Assembly (NCBI RefSeq): GCF_003046185.1
Contig: NZ_PZZL01000010.1
Coordinates: forward strand, 62,001-126,000
Length of the DNA stretch: 64,000 nt
Reading direction: 5' to 3'
Source: Phreatobacter oligotrophus
Lineage (GTDB): Bacteria > Pseudomonadota > Alphaproteobacteria > Rhizobiales > Phreatobacteraceae
Every line of letters starts with the position of its first letter. The first letter of the stretch is position 1. Under the pieces are notes generated by a model. That model searched no databases. It worked only from the letters and a program-made list of their open reading frames with translations, and had not been told where the DNA came from. This document shows positions 1 through 9,716 of the stretch, piece by piece. The position numbers were made by a program, and so were the translations under genes.

Positions 1-2
1 TC

Positions 3-179
3 ACAGGCCTGATGTTCATCAACGGCTTTTCCGGCCACGGCCTGCAGCAGGCGCCCGCCGCCGGCCGGGCGCTGGCCGAGCTCATCGTCCATGGCGGCTA
101 TCGCAGCCTCGACCTCTCCGTCTTCGGCTTCGACCGCATCCTGCGGGGCGAACCGGTCCTCGAACTCAATGTGATCTGA
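3..179 (+). CDS. FAD-dependent oxidoreductase, C-terminal end (partial)
   Basis: Only the last 58 codons are inside the window; the frame is open from the left edge and ends with TGA. The visible residues include [20 protein letters not shown] and RALAELI, the C-terminal FAD-contacting segment typical of DAO-family flavoproteins (D-amino acid, sarcosine or glycine oxidase-like, FOXRED1-like), where a G-H-G(L/I)Q-x-A-P-A motif closes over the flavin. Substrate cannot be deduced from this part. The gene lies 13 bases upstream of the ketopantoate-reductase-family gene on the same strand, so the two are probably co-transcribed. Confidence 0.75.
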   Translation, partial: TGLMFINGFSGHGLQQAPAAGRALAELIVHGGYRSLDLSVFGFDRILRGEPVLELNVI

Positions 180-192
180 CCCGGAGCCCCCC

Positions 193-1185
193 ATGAAGGT
201 CTGCATCTTCGGCGCCGGCGCGGTCGGCGGCAACGCGGCGGCGCGGCTCATCGCGGCGCGCGACGCCGAGGTCTCGGTGGTGGCGCGCGGCGCCCATCTC
301 GCCGCCATCCGCGAGAAGGGCCTGACGCTGCACACGGGCGGCGAGACGCTCGGCGGCATGCCCCATGCGGCGACCGACGACCCGTCGACGCTGCCGCCGC
401 AGGACCTGGTGGTGGTGACGCTGAAGGCCCATTCGCTGCCTGCCATCGCCGGCCAGATCCGCGCGCTGCTGGCGCCGGGGGCGGCGGCGGTCTTCTTCAC
501 CAACGGCGTGCCGTGGTGGTGGAACCACGGCATCGACGAGGAGGCGGGTTCGCTGCCGCTGCTTGATCCGGACGGGCTGCTGTGGCGCGATCTCGGGCCG
601 GACAGCGTGCTCGGCGGCGTGGTCTATTCCGCCAATGCGGTGACCGAGCCGGGGGTCATCACCCACACGGCCGGCAATCGCTGGATCATCGGCGAGCCGA
701 CCGGTTATGCCTCGCCGCGGGCGGATGCGGCGGCGGAGGTGTTCCAGCGGGCCGGGCTCGGCGGCGAGGTGACCACCGACATCCGCAAGGCCATGTGGGA
801 GAAGCTGGCGCTCAACATCGCGGCGAACCCGCTCTGCGCGCTGTCGCGGCTGCCGCTCGGGCGCTGGCACGAGGTGCCGGGAATCGGCGCGCTCGGCATC
901 GGCATGATCAAGGAGATGCTGGCGGTCGCCAAGGCGCTGGGCTGGGATCTCACGTCGGAGGTCGACCCGGCGGCAGCGCTCCCGGCGCGGCCCGGCCGCC
1001 CCGGCGGCAAGCCCTCCATGCTGCAGGATGCCGAGGCCGGGCGGCCCATGGAGGTCGAGGCCATTGTCGGCCAGCTCCAGGCCTTCGGTCGCGACCATGG
1101 CGTGCCGACGCCCGCCATCGACGTGGTGCTGCCGCTGCTCAGGGCGCTGGACGCGGCCGTGAGCAAGCCGCCCGTGAAGGTGTGA
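193..1185 (+). CDS. Ketopantoate reductase family protein (PanE/ApbA)
   Basis: 330 residues, the normal length for 2-dehydropantoate 2-reductases, NADPH-dependent cytosolic enzymes that reduce a 2-oxo acid. The N-terminal Rossmann motif GAGAVGG is at residues 7-13, and the family's catalytic lysine region is visible as KAMWEKLALN followed by NPLCALSRLPLG in the C-terminal helical domain. PanE paralogues in alphaproteobacteria often serve catabolic operons rather than pantothenate synthesis. The upstream co-directional FAD oxidoreductase suggests a role in amino-acid or oxo-acid breakdown here, so no panE symbol is given. The start ATG follows a purine-rich GGAG-type site. Confidence 0.85.
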   Translation: MKVCIFGAGAVGGNAAARLIAARDAEVSVVARGAHLAAIREKGLTLHTGGETLGGMPHAATDDPSTLPPQDLVVVTLKAHSLPAIAGQIRALLAPGAAAVFFTNGVPWWWNHGIDEEAGSLPLLDPDGLLWRDLGPDSVLGGVVYSANAVTEPGVITHTAGNRWIIGEPTGYASPRADAAAEVFQRAGLGGEVTTDIRKAMWEKLALNIAANPLCALSRLPLGRWHEVPGIGALGIGMIKEMLAVAKALGWDLTSEVDPAAALPARPGRPGGKPSMLQDAEAGRPMEVEAIVGQLQAFGRDHGVPTPAIDVVLPLLRALDAAVSKPPVKV

Positions 1186-1241
1186 GGGGCGGCGACAGGC
1201 TCCAGGCCCCCGTCCTGTCGGAGGGCGCGAGCATCGCCGAC

Positions 1242-1366
1242 ACCTCTCCCCGGCGGGGAGAGGTCGAGCCGAGGCGAAGCCGCGGATCGGGAGAGGGGGA
1301 GATGTCGTCGGGGCCTTGCCCCCTCTCCCGGCGCTGCGCGCCGACCTCTCCCCGCCGGGGAGAGGT
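1242..1366. repeat. Paired palindromic repeat, ACCTCTCCCC type (copy 1)
   Basis: Two 23-base palindromes, ACCTCTCCCC-GGC-GGGGAGAGGT (1242-1264) and ACCTCTCCCC-GCC-GGGGAGAGGT (1344-1366), lie in opposite orientation about 80 bases apart. The spacer carries a second nested complementary pair (GGAGAGGGGG and CCCCCTCTCC). The same paired element recurs at 18416-18539, so it is a dispersed repeat and not a simple terminator. Confidence 0.85.
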
Positions 1367-1403
1367 GCGCTGACCGGCCAGCCCTTGCGCTTGAACCTCC
1401 GCC

Positions 1404-1497
1404 CGTCATGCCCGGGCTTGGCCCGGGGGCATCCACGCATTCGTTTCAAGGGGCAGTGGTCAAGTCGTGGATGCCCGGCACAAGGCCGGGCATGACG
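1404..1497. repeat. Inverted repeat, CGTCATGCCCGG type
   Basis: Left arm 1404-1437 begins CGTCATGCCCGGGCTTGG and runs to GGCATCCACG. Right arm 1466-1497 is its near-complement, CGTGGATGCCCGG to CCGGGCATGACG. Each arm contains its own small hairpin (CCCGGGCTTGGCCCGGG on the left). The spacer is 28 bases. This kind of element is common between genes in Hyphomicrobiales chromosomes; when translated it gives the MPGLVPGIHD-type spurious peptides often mis-annotated as short proteins. Confidence 0.8.
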
Positions 1498-1552
1498 AAG
1501 AGGGCGGCGGGACTTCGGGAGGGGCGAGGTTCCTCGCCTGCTCCCCCTCCCC

Positions 1553-3040
1553 TCAGTGGTTCGACATGGGCCGCCGCCGCACGTTGGGCCTCAGGTGCTG
1601 GAACGGGATGACGCCGGTGTCGTCCAGCGCCGCGCCGGGGGAGGCGCCGACCACGACCGAATCCGCATAGGGCTGCCAGTCGCCGCGGAAATGCACCGAG
1701 CTCTTCAGCACGACCACCTTGTAGCCGGTGATGTCGATGCCGAGATGGGTGCAGACCGCGACGCAATGCGGCTGCTGGCGCACCGTGCCGACGACGAGAT
1801 CGATGCCGCCGATCCTGAGCCAGGCGGAGGGCCCCATGTTGATGGGCTGGCCGCCGACCATCGGCCCGGTGCCGATGAAGCGGCCGTCGGAGACGGCGAT
1901 GACCTCGGCCGTGGTGGTCAGCGGCTCCTCGCCCGGTCCGCTGCCATTCGCGGCGAAGGTGACCGCGATGGTGGCGCCCTTGCCGGCCTTGTGCGCGGCC
2001 TCGGCGATAGCCGGCTCGTGGTGCAGCGCCATCAGCGTCGACTGGGCGCCGCGTTTGATCATGGCGCGCAGGAAGCCGGTGGTGATGGAGGAGCCGCCGG
2101 CGCCGGGATTGTCCTGCGTGTCGGCGATGATGACGGGCTTGCCGGCCATGTCGGCGCGCTGGAAGGCGAGCGCCACCGCCTCGTCCTGGGGCTTGGCGAG
2201 ATGGTCTAGGAAGGCGGCCTCGGAGCGCAGCACGGCGTGATAGAGCCGGTCGACGGCGGCATCGACGGACGGCTGGTCCGCGCCATAGCCGATGACGGTC
2301 GCGCCCATGTCGAAGATGTCGGCGGAGGGGAAGCCGGGGCAGAGCGAAAGATGCACGCCGGTCTCGGCCTCGATCTCCTCCAGCAGGGCATAGAGCCCCT
2401 TCATCGGCTCGATCATCGAGCAGCCCGAGGCGATGGGGATGAGGAAGGGCATCTGCCGGAAGGCGCGAGCCGGCTGCGGCCCCCAGGCGAGGACGCGGTC
2501 GAGCCACTGCGCAACGCGCTCGCCGGTCTGCAGCCAGTCGATATGCGGATAGGTGCGGTAGGCCGACATGAAGCTCGCATTGTCGACCATCTGCCGCGTC
2601 ACATTGGCGTGGAGGTCGAGCGAGGAGAGGACCGGCACATTTGGACCGACGAGGCGGCGGACGCGGGCGAGCAGCTCGCCCTCGGCATCCTCGATGGTCT
2701 CGGTGGTCATGGCGCCGTGGAGTTCGAGGAAGACGGCGTCGGGCGCGGCATCGGCCAAGTCGGCGAGGATGTAGGAGACGGCCCGCTCGAAGACGCGATC
2801 CTCGACCCGGCCCGAGGGCTGGGCGAAGGACCAGGACAGCGGCACCATCGTGTGACCGGCGGCCTCCGCGATGCGCATGAAGCCGGTGGAGGCGATGTTG
2901 AAGGGGCGGAACTTCGTCAGGAGATCCGGGCCGCGGGTGAAGCCGGGCCAGGCGCCCTCCTGGTTGAACATGGCCCAGGGCGTCGGCTCCGGGACGAAGG
3001 TGTTGGTCTCGTGCATGAAACCGCCGAGGGCGATGCGCAT
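1553..3040 (-). CDS. M81 family metallopeptidase (MlrC-like)
   Basis: 495 residues from the ATG at 3040; the frame stays open further upstream, but MRIALGGFMHETNTF is the characteristic family N-terminus, so this start is chosen. MlrC was described in microcystin degradation, and homologues (M81, formerly DUF1485) are zinc-dependent hydrolases of small peptides or related amides. Family landmarks visible are GGFMHETNTFVPEPT near the start, ELHGAMTTE in the middle, SSLDLHANVT and DTQDNPGAGGSS. It is encoded opposite to the upstream oxidoreductase pair. Substrate is unknown; such genes often sit near peptide transporters or amidohydrolases, as several do within 10 kb here. Confidence 0.85.
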   Translation of the reverse strand: MRIALGGFMHETNTFVPEPTPWAMFNQEGAWPGFTRGPDLLTKFRPFNIASTGFMRIAEAAGHTMVPLSWSFAQPSGRVEDRVFERAVSYILADLADAAPDAVFLELHGAMTTETIEDAEGELLARVRRLVGPNVPVLSSLDLHANVTRQMVDNASFMSAYRTYPHIDWLQTGERVAQWLDRVLAWGPQPARAFRQMPFLIPIASGCSMIEPMKGLYALLEEIEAETGVHLSLCPGFPSADIFDMGATVIGYGADQPSVDAAVDRLYHAVLRSEAAFLDHLAKPQDEAVALAFQRADMAGKPVIIADTQDNPGAGGSSITTGFLRAMIKRGAQSTLMALHHEPAIAEAAHKAGKGATIAVTFAANGSGPGEEPLTTTAEVIAVSDGRFIGTGPMVGGQPINMGPSAWLRIGGIDLVVGTVRQQPHCVAVCTHLGIDITGYKVVVLKSSVHFRGDWQPYADSVVVGASPGAALDDTGVIPFQHLRPNVRRRPMSNH

Positions 3041-3102
3041 GGGGTTCGTCCTGTCCGGTGGCCGCCCGCGGCGGCCTCGGGAGGGATCAAAGCCGAGGGC
3101 GG

Positions 3103-3525
3103 TCAGCCCGGCCAGTCCTGAAGCGGCATGACGCGGTCGCGGTGGGGAGACTTGACGAGGCGGGCGAGAAGCCGGGCGTCGGCGGTGACGAGGCGGCAAT
3201 CACGCGCCGCGGTCAGCGCCAGGTAGAGGCAGTCATAGACGGGGTGGTCGAGGACGAGGGCGATGGTGAAGGCGGAACCGACCAGGTCCTGGTCAGGAAC
3301 CAGCTCCGCGAAATAGCCTTCCAGAGCGGCAAGAGCCGAACGCCCCTCGGCCGCGCTGATACCGCCGACGCGGCAGCGCTTCCAAAGCACGCTAGCCACT
3401 TCCAGAAGGATCAGGCTGGGCGCGATCAGCGGCTCATCGCGTTCCAGGAGCGCAAGGGCAGCGTCGGACCCGTCTTCCTCGATCAGCCATTTGGCGGCGA
3501 CGCTGGCATCCACGACCAGGGCCAT
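3103..3525 (-). CDS. PIN-domain toxin (VapC/FitB type)
   Basis: 140 residues, a complete PIN domain. The metal-binding acidic residues of the fold are all present: D6 (VVDASVAAKWL), E42 (LLEVASVLWK), D98 (VYDCLYLAL) and D116 (LVTADARLL), so the nuclease should be active. VapC toxins are Mg-dependent RNases that cut specific tRNA or rRNA sites and are neutralised by a DNA-binding antitoxin. The antitoxin gene lies immediately upstream, 12 bases away on the same strand, which is the standard two-gene order. The target RNA cannot be predicted. Confidence 0.9.
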   Translation of the reverse strand: MALVVDASVAAKWLIEEDGSDAALALLERDEPLIAPSLILLEVASVLWKRCRVGGISAAEGRSALAALEGYFAELVPDQDLVGSAFTIALVLDHPVYDCLYLALTAARDCRLVTADARLLARLVKSPHRDRVMPLQDWPG

Positions 3526-3537
3526 CGCCGTATCGCC

Positions 3538-3867
3538 TCAAGCCAGACCGTCGCGCCGCTCTTCGGCGGTAAGCGGTTCGCCGGGGCCTCCGCTTCGCGC
3601 AAGGAACCACCGGCTCGCCGCGACTCGCTCCTGCGGCGAGAACTTGCGGCCCCCGAGACTGTCCAGCCAAGCGCTGAACTCCTCTTGCGGCGCACCGGGC
3701 GAGGGAATGGAGGTCATCTCGCCTGCCATCGGTGGAGACGTGGCGAGACGGCTCTGCCCAAGCACATCGACGATCTCCTGCTCAAGGGACCGGCCCTTTC
3801 GGGCGGCAGCCTTGCGCAGCTCTGCGAGCGTCTCCTCGGGAATGTCGCGGATCAGGACCTCGGCCAT
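3538..3867 (-). CDS. FitA-like ribbon-helix-helix antitoxin
   Basis: 109 residues from the ATG at 3867 (MAEVLIRDIPEET); the longer in-frame start at 3900 lies inside the operator palindrome and is not used. The N-terminus is a FitA/Arc-type ribbon-helix-helix (residues 2-40, with LIRDIPEETLAELRKAAARK and RSLEQEIVDVL) that would bind DNA as a dimer. The remaining about 65 residues would wrap and inhibit the PIN toxin encoded next. The region downstream of the RHH is longer than in minimal FitA proteins. A near-perfect palindrome just upstream of the start suggests autoregulation. Confidence 0.85.
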   Translation of the reverse strand: MAEVLIRDIPEETLAELRKAAARKGRSLEQEIVDVLGQSRLATSPPMAGEMTSIPSPGAPQEEFSAWLDSLGGRKFSPQERVAASRWFLARSGGPGEPLTAEERRDGLA

Positions 3868-3874
3868 GACGAAG

Positions 3875-3904
3875 CTCCGTGCTGTCCTCAAGGATAGCAC
3901 GGAG
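3875..3904. promoter_or_regulatory. Palindromic operator upstream of the antitoxin gene
   Basis: Arms CTCCGTGCT (3875-3883) and AGCACGGAG (3896-3904) are perfect complements, and the inner TCCT/AGGA also pairs, giving a 30-base dyad with a single mismatched position on each side. It ends 8 bases before the antitoxin start codon and 20 bases after the mmsA stop. No T-tract follows, so an RHH-complex operator is favoured over a terminator for mmsA. Confidence 0.6.
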
Positions 3905-3923
3905 CGCCGCAGAGCCGAAACCG

Positions 3924-5420
<1,497 letters not shown>

Positions 5421-5543
5421 GGGCTCTCTCCCTCGGACGTCTCGGCCGTTTGCGGCCCCGCAGCAGCACTAGAGCGAAGCAGTGCAAGGTCCAAGGGGTA
5501 AGATGGCGCATGCGTTGTGCGCGTTTTGGCGTAAGATAGGCGC
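5421..5543. promoter_or_regulatory. mmsA/LysR divergent control region with repeated motif
   Basis: The 123-base divergent region contains GTAAGATGGCGCATG (5498-5512) and a second copy, GTAAGATAGGCGCATG (5531-5546), 33 bases downstream; the second includes the LysR gene start codon. A perfect inverted repeat, TTTGGCGT (5525-5532) and ACGCCAAA (5547-5554), flanks that start codon. Helically phased repeated half-sites are what LysR tetramers bind, so this is inferred to be the regulator's recognition and activation region, with autorepression at the start codon. Confidence 0.5.
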
Positions 5544-6431
5544 ATGACGCCAAACTGGGATCATGTCCGGGTCTTTCTTGCGGTGGCGCGCGCCGGCCAG
5601 TTCCTCGCCGCGGCGCGGGCGCTGTCGCTGGACCACGCCACTGTCGCCCGCCGGATCGGGCTCCTGGAGGAACAGCTCGGCACCCAGCTCGTCGCCCGCT
5701 CCACCGCCGGGATCACGCTGACGGTCGCCGGCGAGAGCTTCCTCGCCGCAGCGGAGGCCATGGAGACCGCCTGGCTGGATGCCCAGGCCGATGTCTCGCA
5801 GGTCGACCGGGTGGTGTCCGGCACCATCCGCATCGGCGCGCCGGAGGGCTTCGGCGCGCTGTTCCTCGCGCCCCGGCTGGGGCGGCTCGCCGAGCGGCAC
5901 CCCGAACTCACCATCCAGCTCGTGCCGCTCCAGCGGACCATGTCGCTGTCGAAGCGCGACGCCGACCTCGCGGTGGTCATCGACCCGCCCTCGGACGGGC
6001 GGCTCACCGTGCGCAAGCTCACCGATTACGGCCTCGGTCTCTATGCGACCCCGGACTATTGCGAGCGCCACGGCATGCCCGCCGACGCGGAGACGCTGCG
6101 GCGCCACCTGCTCGTCACCTCGGTGCAGGAGCTCCACTATTCGGAATCGCTGACCTATTACCCGCCGGCCTTCGATGCGGGGCAGCGGCGCTTCGAATGC
6201 GCCAGCGTGCTCGCCCAGATGGAGGCGGTGAGGGCCGGTGCCGGCATCGGCATCCTCCACGACTATGCGGCGCGTGACGCCGGCGGGCTGGTGCGGGTGC
6301 TGCCGGACCTGGCGATCCGCCGCACCTATCACCTCGTCGCCCATGTCGACACGCGGCGCATCGCCCGGATCGACGAGGCCTATCGCTTCGTCGTCGAGGA
6401 GGTGGCCGCGGCCGGGGGGCTCTTCGCCTGA
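5544..6431 (+). CDS. LysR-family transcriptional regulator
   Basis: 295 residues. The N-terminal winged helix-turn-helix occupies residues 4-64 (WDHVRVFLAVARAGQFLAAA, then LSLDHATVARRIGLLEEQLG), and the remaining 230 residues form the periplasmic-binding-protein-like inducer domain (ISGTIRIGAPEGFGALFLAP start). Divergent placement next to mmsA points to control of valine or methylmalonate-semialdehyde catabolism; the coinducer is unknown. The start codon sits inside a palindrome. Confidence 0.9.
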   Translation: MTPNWDHVRVFLAVARAGQFLAAARALSLDHATVARRIGLLEEQLGTQLVARSTAGITLTVAGESFLAAAEAMETAWLDAQADVSQVDRVVSGTIRIGAPEGFGALFLAPRLGRLAERHPELTIQLVPLQRTMSLSKRDADLAVVIDPPSDGRLTVRKLTDYGLGLYATPDYCERHGMPADAETLRRHLLVTSVQELHYSESLTYYPPAFDAGQRRFECASVLAQMEAVRAGAGIGILHDYAARDAGGLVRVLPDLAIRRTYHLVAHVDTRRIARIDEAYRFVVEEVAAAGGLFA

Positions 6432-6528
6432 GGGGAGAAACGGGAAGAGCCCGGCATCCACAGGGGCGGACCCATGGGCACCGGGCTCCCACGCGGCCGG
6501 CCCGGGGGGAACCGGCGCGTATCGGGCA

Positions 6529-9500
6529 TTATTCTGCCGCGACGCGGATGGGGCGCGGTGTCTCGCCGGGTGAGGAGGCATCGGCGGGCAGCAGCAGCGG
6601 CGGCGCACCTTGCGAGGCGGCGCCATGGCCGCCCTCGCCGGGCTCGTCGGTGGGTCCGACAAAGCGGCCGAAGACCCAGCCGAAGAAGCGGCCGGCATCG
6701 TCCATCACCGTGTAGAAGGACGGCACGAAGACGAGGCTGAGGACGGTCGAGACGATCAGGCCGCCGATCACCGCGATGGCCATGGGCGCGCGGAACTCGC
6801 CGCCATCGCCCGAGCCGAGAGCCGGCGGGATCATGCCGGCGCCCATGGCGATGGTGGTCATGATGATGGGCCGCGCGCGCTTGCGGCCGGCATCGAGGAT
6901 CGCCTCGCGCCGGTCGACGCCCTCGCGCACCTTCTCCACCGCGAAGTCCACCAGCATGATGGCGTTCTTGGTGACGATGCCCATGAGCATGAGGATACCG
7001 ATCACCACCGGCATGGAGATGGCATAGCCGGTGAGCAGCAGGGCGAGGATGACGCCGCCGAGGGACAGTGGCAGCGACATCAGGATGGTCAGCGGCTGGA
7101 ACACCGAGTGGAACAGCAGAACCAGCACGCCAAGCACCATGAGCAAGCCGGTGCCCATGGCCACCGCGAAGCCCTGGAAGACCTCCTGCATGATCTCGGC
7201 GTCGCCGCCGCGCTGGAAGGAGACGGTCGGCGGCAGGTTGCGCGCCGCCGGCAGGGCGAAGACCTTCTCCAGCGCCGGGCCGATCTCCATGCCGCCGGTG
7301 AGGTCGGTGCCGATATTGACGCGGCGGATCCGGTTGTAGCGCTCGATCGACGAGGGGCCCTGGCCGAAGGTGATGTCGGCCACGGCGGTGAGCGGCACCT
7401 GCTGGCCCGTCGCCGAGACAACGGTGAGGGACGAGAGGATGTCGAGCTCGGCGCGGGCGTCGGTGTCCAGCTGGACGCGGATGGGAATGAGCCGGTCGCC
7501 TGCGTTGAACTTGGCGAGGTTGGCGGCGACATCGCCGATGGTCGCCACGCGCACCGCTTCCGAGATCTGGTCGGTGGTGATGCCGTAGCGCGCCGCCTCG
7601 TCGGTCTTCGGCACGACGCGGATCTCCGGGCGCTCGAGGCCGGCGGAGGCGGCGACGTTCACGAAGCCGGGGATCTGCCGCATCTCGGCTTCGAGCCTGG
7701 CGACGGCGAGCGACAGGTTCTGCGGGTCGAGGCCGCGGACGATGATGGAGAGCTCGCGCTCGCCGCGATCGTTGACGTACCAGGCCCGGATGTCGGGGAT
7801 CTGGGTGAAGAGCGGCGATGTTGCCGCCTGGATCTGCCGCTGGGTGCGCTCGCGCTTGGTCTTGTGGATGAGGCGGACGATGACGGTGGCGCGGCGGATC
7901 TCCAGCGTGCCGACGGGGTTCGAGCCGCCGATCACCAGCACCGATTCCACTTCCGGGATGGTCTTGCGGATGAGCTTGGCGAGCTGGTCGGAGCGCTCGC
8001 GCGTGTCCTCCAGCGTCGATCCCGGCGGGAGTTCCATGGAGACGACGAAGCGGGCCTCGTCGGGGAAGGGGATGAAGCCGGTGGGCAGGAAGCGGATGGC
8101 CCAGATCGACACGGCGAAGACCGCGATTCCGGCGAGCAGCGTCACATAGCGGAAGCGGATCGTGCCGGAGAGGAAGCGCAGGTAGGCGCGCATCATCACG
8201 CCGTCCTTCGGCTCCTTGTGCGCGTGCGGCCTCAGGAAATAGGCCGCCAGCATGGGCGTTATGAGGCGTGCCACCAGGAGCGAGAAGAGCACGGCGATGG
8301 CCACGACCAGGCCGAACTGCTTGAAGTACTGACCGGCGATGCCGCCCATGAAGGAGACGGGCGCGAAGACCGCGACGATGGTCAGCGAGATGGCGATGAC
8401 CGCGAGACCGATCTCGTCCGCCGCCTCCATCGAGGCGCGGTAGGGCGATTTGCCCATTTTCATATGTCTGACGATGTTCTCGATCTCGACGATGGCGTCG
8501 TCGACGAGGATGCCTGTGACGAGGATGATCGCCAGCAGCGAGACGAGGTTCATCGAGAAGCCGAGCATCTCCATGGCCCAGAAGGTCGGGATGATGGAAA
8601 GCGGCAGGGCGACGGCGGAGATGAGCGTAGCGCGGAAGTCGCGCAGGAACAGGAAGACCACGATGACGGTGAGGCCGGCGCCTTCCAGCAGCATGGTCAT
8701 GGCCGACTTGTGGTTGCCGGCCGTGTAGTTCACGGAATTGTCGATCTCGGTGAAGCTGATCGCCGGATTGGCCCGGCGCAGCTCCTCGATCTTCTCGCGG
8801 GCCAGCGCTGCCACGCGCACGTCGGAGGCGCCCTTCGAGCGGAAGACCTGGAAGGCCACCGTCGGCGTCTCGCCATTGAGGCGGGTGAAGCTCTTCGGCT
8901 CCTCGAAGAGATCGGTGACCGAGCCGAGGTCGGACAGGCGCACCTCGCGGCCGCCCGACAGGACGATGCGGGTGGCGGCCAATTCCTCGACCGTCACCGC
9001 ACCCGCGAGGGTGCGGATGGACTGCTGCTGGCCGCCGATATCGCCCTGGCCGCCGGCGAGGTCGACATTGGTGGCGCGCAGCTGGCGGTTGACCTCGCCG
9101 GCGGTGATGCCGAGGGCCATGAGGCGGTTGGGGTCGAGCGCAACGCGGATCTCGCGCAGCACTCCGCCGTTGCGGCTGATGCGGCCGATGCCACGCAGGC
9201 CCTGAAGCTCGCGCTTCACCGTGTCGTCGACAAACCAGGACAGCTGCTCGATGGTCTTGGCGGGGGCCGCCACCGCGACCGTCAGGATCGCCTGGTTCTC
9301 GACGTCGAGCCGCTCGATGATCGGCTCGTCGATGTTGCGCGGCAGGTCGGCGCGGATCTTGGCGATGGCGTCCTTGACGTCGTTCAACGCCCGGTCGGTG
9401 TTCACCTCGAGACGGAACTCGACCACCGTCGAGGACATGCCGTCGGTGAGGTTCGAGATGACGTTCTTGACGCCGGTGATGTTGGCGACGGCGTCCTCGA

Positions 9501-9705
9501 CGCGCTTGGTGATCTGGCTCTCGAGCTCGGCCGGTGCAGCGCCGGCCTGGACGATGCGCACCTGGACCAGCGGCACGTCAATGTTGGGAAAGCGGGTGAT
9601 CGGCAGGTTGAGGTAGCTCATCCAGCCGAGGAAGCAGAGCACCACGAAGAGGACGATCGAGGGGACCGGCTGGCGGATCGAGGCGGCGGAGATGTTGAGG
9701 GCCAT
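6529..9705 (-). CDS. RND efflux transporter permease (AcrB/MexB superfamily)
   Basis: 1058 residues, full length for an HAE-RND inner-membrane pump. The N-terminal transmembrane helix (SIVLFVVLCFLGWMSYL) is followed by the porter domain; the proton-relay aspartate pair is in GILVDDAIVEIENI (about residues 400-410) and the relay lysine in MGIVTKNAIMLVDFA (about residue 911). Twelve transmembrane segments are expected. With the adaptor encoded 11 bases upstream and an outer-membrane TolC-type channel that is not encoded here, it would expel hydrophobic compounds using proton-motive force. A TetR gene heads the operon. The substrate range is not predictable. Confidence 0.93.
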   Translation of the reverse strand: MALNISAASIRQPVPSIVLFVVLCFLGWMSYLNLPITRFPNIDVPLVQVRIVQAGAAPAELESQITKRVEDAVANITGVKNVISNLTDGMSSTVVEFRLEVNTDRALNDVKDAIAKIRADLPRNIDEPIIERLDVENQAILTVAVAAPAKTIEQLSWFVDDTVKRELQGLRGIGRISRNGGVLREIRVALDPNRLMALGITAGEVNRQLRATNVDLAGGQGDIGGQQQSIRTLAGAVTVEELAATRIVLSGGREVRLSDLGSVTDLFEEPKSFTRLNGETPTVAFQVFRSKGASDVRVAALAREKIEELRRANPAISFTEIDNSVNYTAGNHKSAMTMLLEGAGLTVIVVFLFLRDFRATLISAVALPLSIIPTFWAMEMLGFSMNLVSLLAIILVTGILVDDAIVEIENIVRHMKMGKSPYRASMEAADEIGLAVIAISLTIVAVFAPVSFMGGIAGQYFKQFGLVVAIAVLFSLLVARLITPMLAAYFLRPHAHKEPKDGVMMRAYLRFLSGTIRFRYVTLLAGIAVFAVSIWAIRFLPTGFIPFPDEARFVVSMELPPGSTLEDTRERSDQLAKLIRKTIPEVESVLVIGGSNPVGTLEIRRATVIVRLIHKTKRERTQRQIQAATSPLFTQIPDIRAWYVNDRGERELSIIVRGLDPQNLSLAVARLEAEMRQIPGFVNVAASAGLERPEIRVVPKTDEAARYGITTDQISEAVRVATIGDVAANLAKFNAGDRLIPIRVQLDTDARAELDILSSLTVVSATGQQVPLTAVADITFGQGPSSIERYNRIRRVNIGTDLTGGMEIGPALEKVFALPAARNLPPTVSFQRGGDAEIMQEVFQGFAVAMGTGLLMVLGVLVLLFHSVFQPLTILMSLPLSLGGVILALLLTGYAISMPVVIGILMLMGIVTKNAIMLVDFAVEKVREGVDRREAILDAGRKRARPIIMTTIAMGAGMIPPALGSGDGGEFRAPMAIAVIGGLIVSTVLSLVFVPSFYTVMDDAGRFFGWVFGRFVGPTDEPGEGGHGAASQGAPPLLLPADASSPGETPRPIRVAAE

Positions 9706-9716
9706 CGTCCTCTCCC

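Larger units (their letters stand above)
1186..1552. other. Gene-free 367-base gap between convergent genes, filled with palindromic repeats
   Basis: No ORF with recognisable coding character. The stretch holds two kinds of repeat described separately: paired ACCTCTCCCC palindromes at 1242-1366 and a GTCATGCCCGG inverted repeat at 1404-1497. Both flanking genes end here (ketopantoate-reductase family from the left, M81 peptidase from the right), so the structures may act as a bidirectional transcription stop. No T-tract follows either hairpin. Confidence 0.7.

Noticed and set aside
1408-1670. Two 67-codon open frames between the ketopantoate-reductase-family and M81 genes
   Set aside because: They translate the CGTCATGCCCGG repeat and adjacent M81 sequence and have no coding character.
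3868-3900. Longer antitoxin start at 3900
   Set aside because: It would place the first codons inside the operator palindrome; MAEVLIRDIP at 3867 matches the family N-terminus.
6447-6488. GAGCCCGG / CCGGGCTC inverted repeat between the LysR and RND genes
   Set aside because: The 26-base loop and lack of a T-tract make it a poor terminator; too weak to list as a feature.
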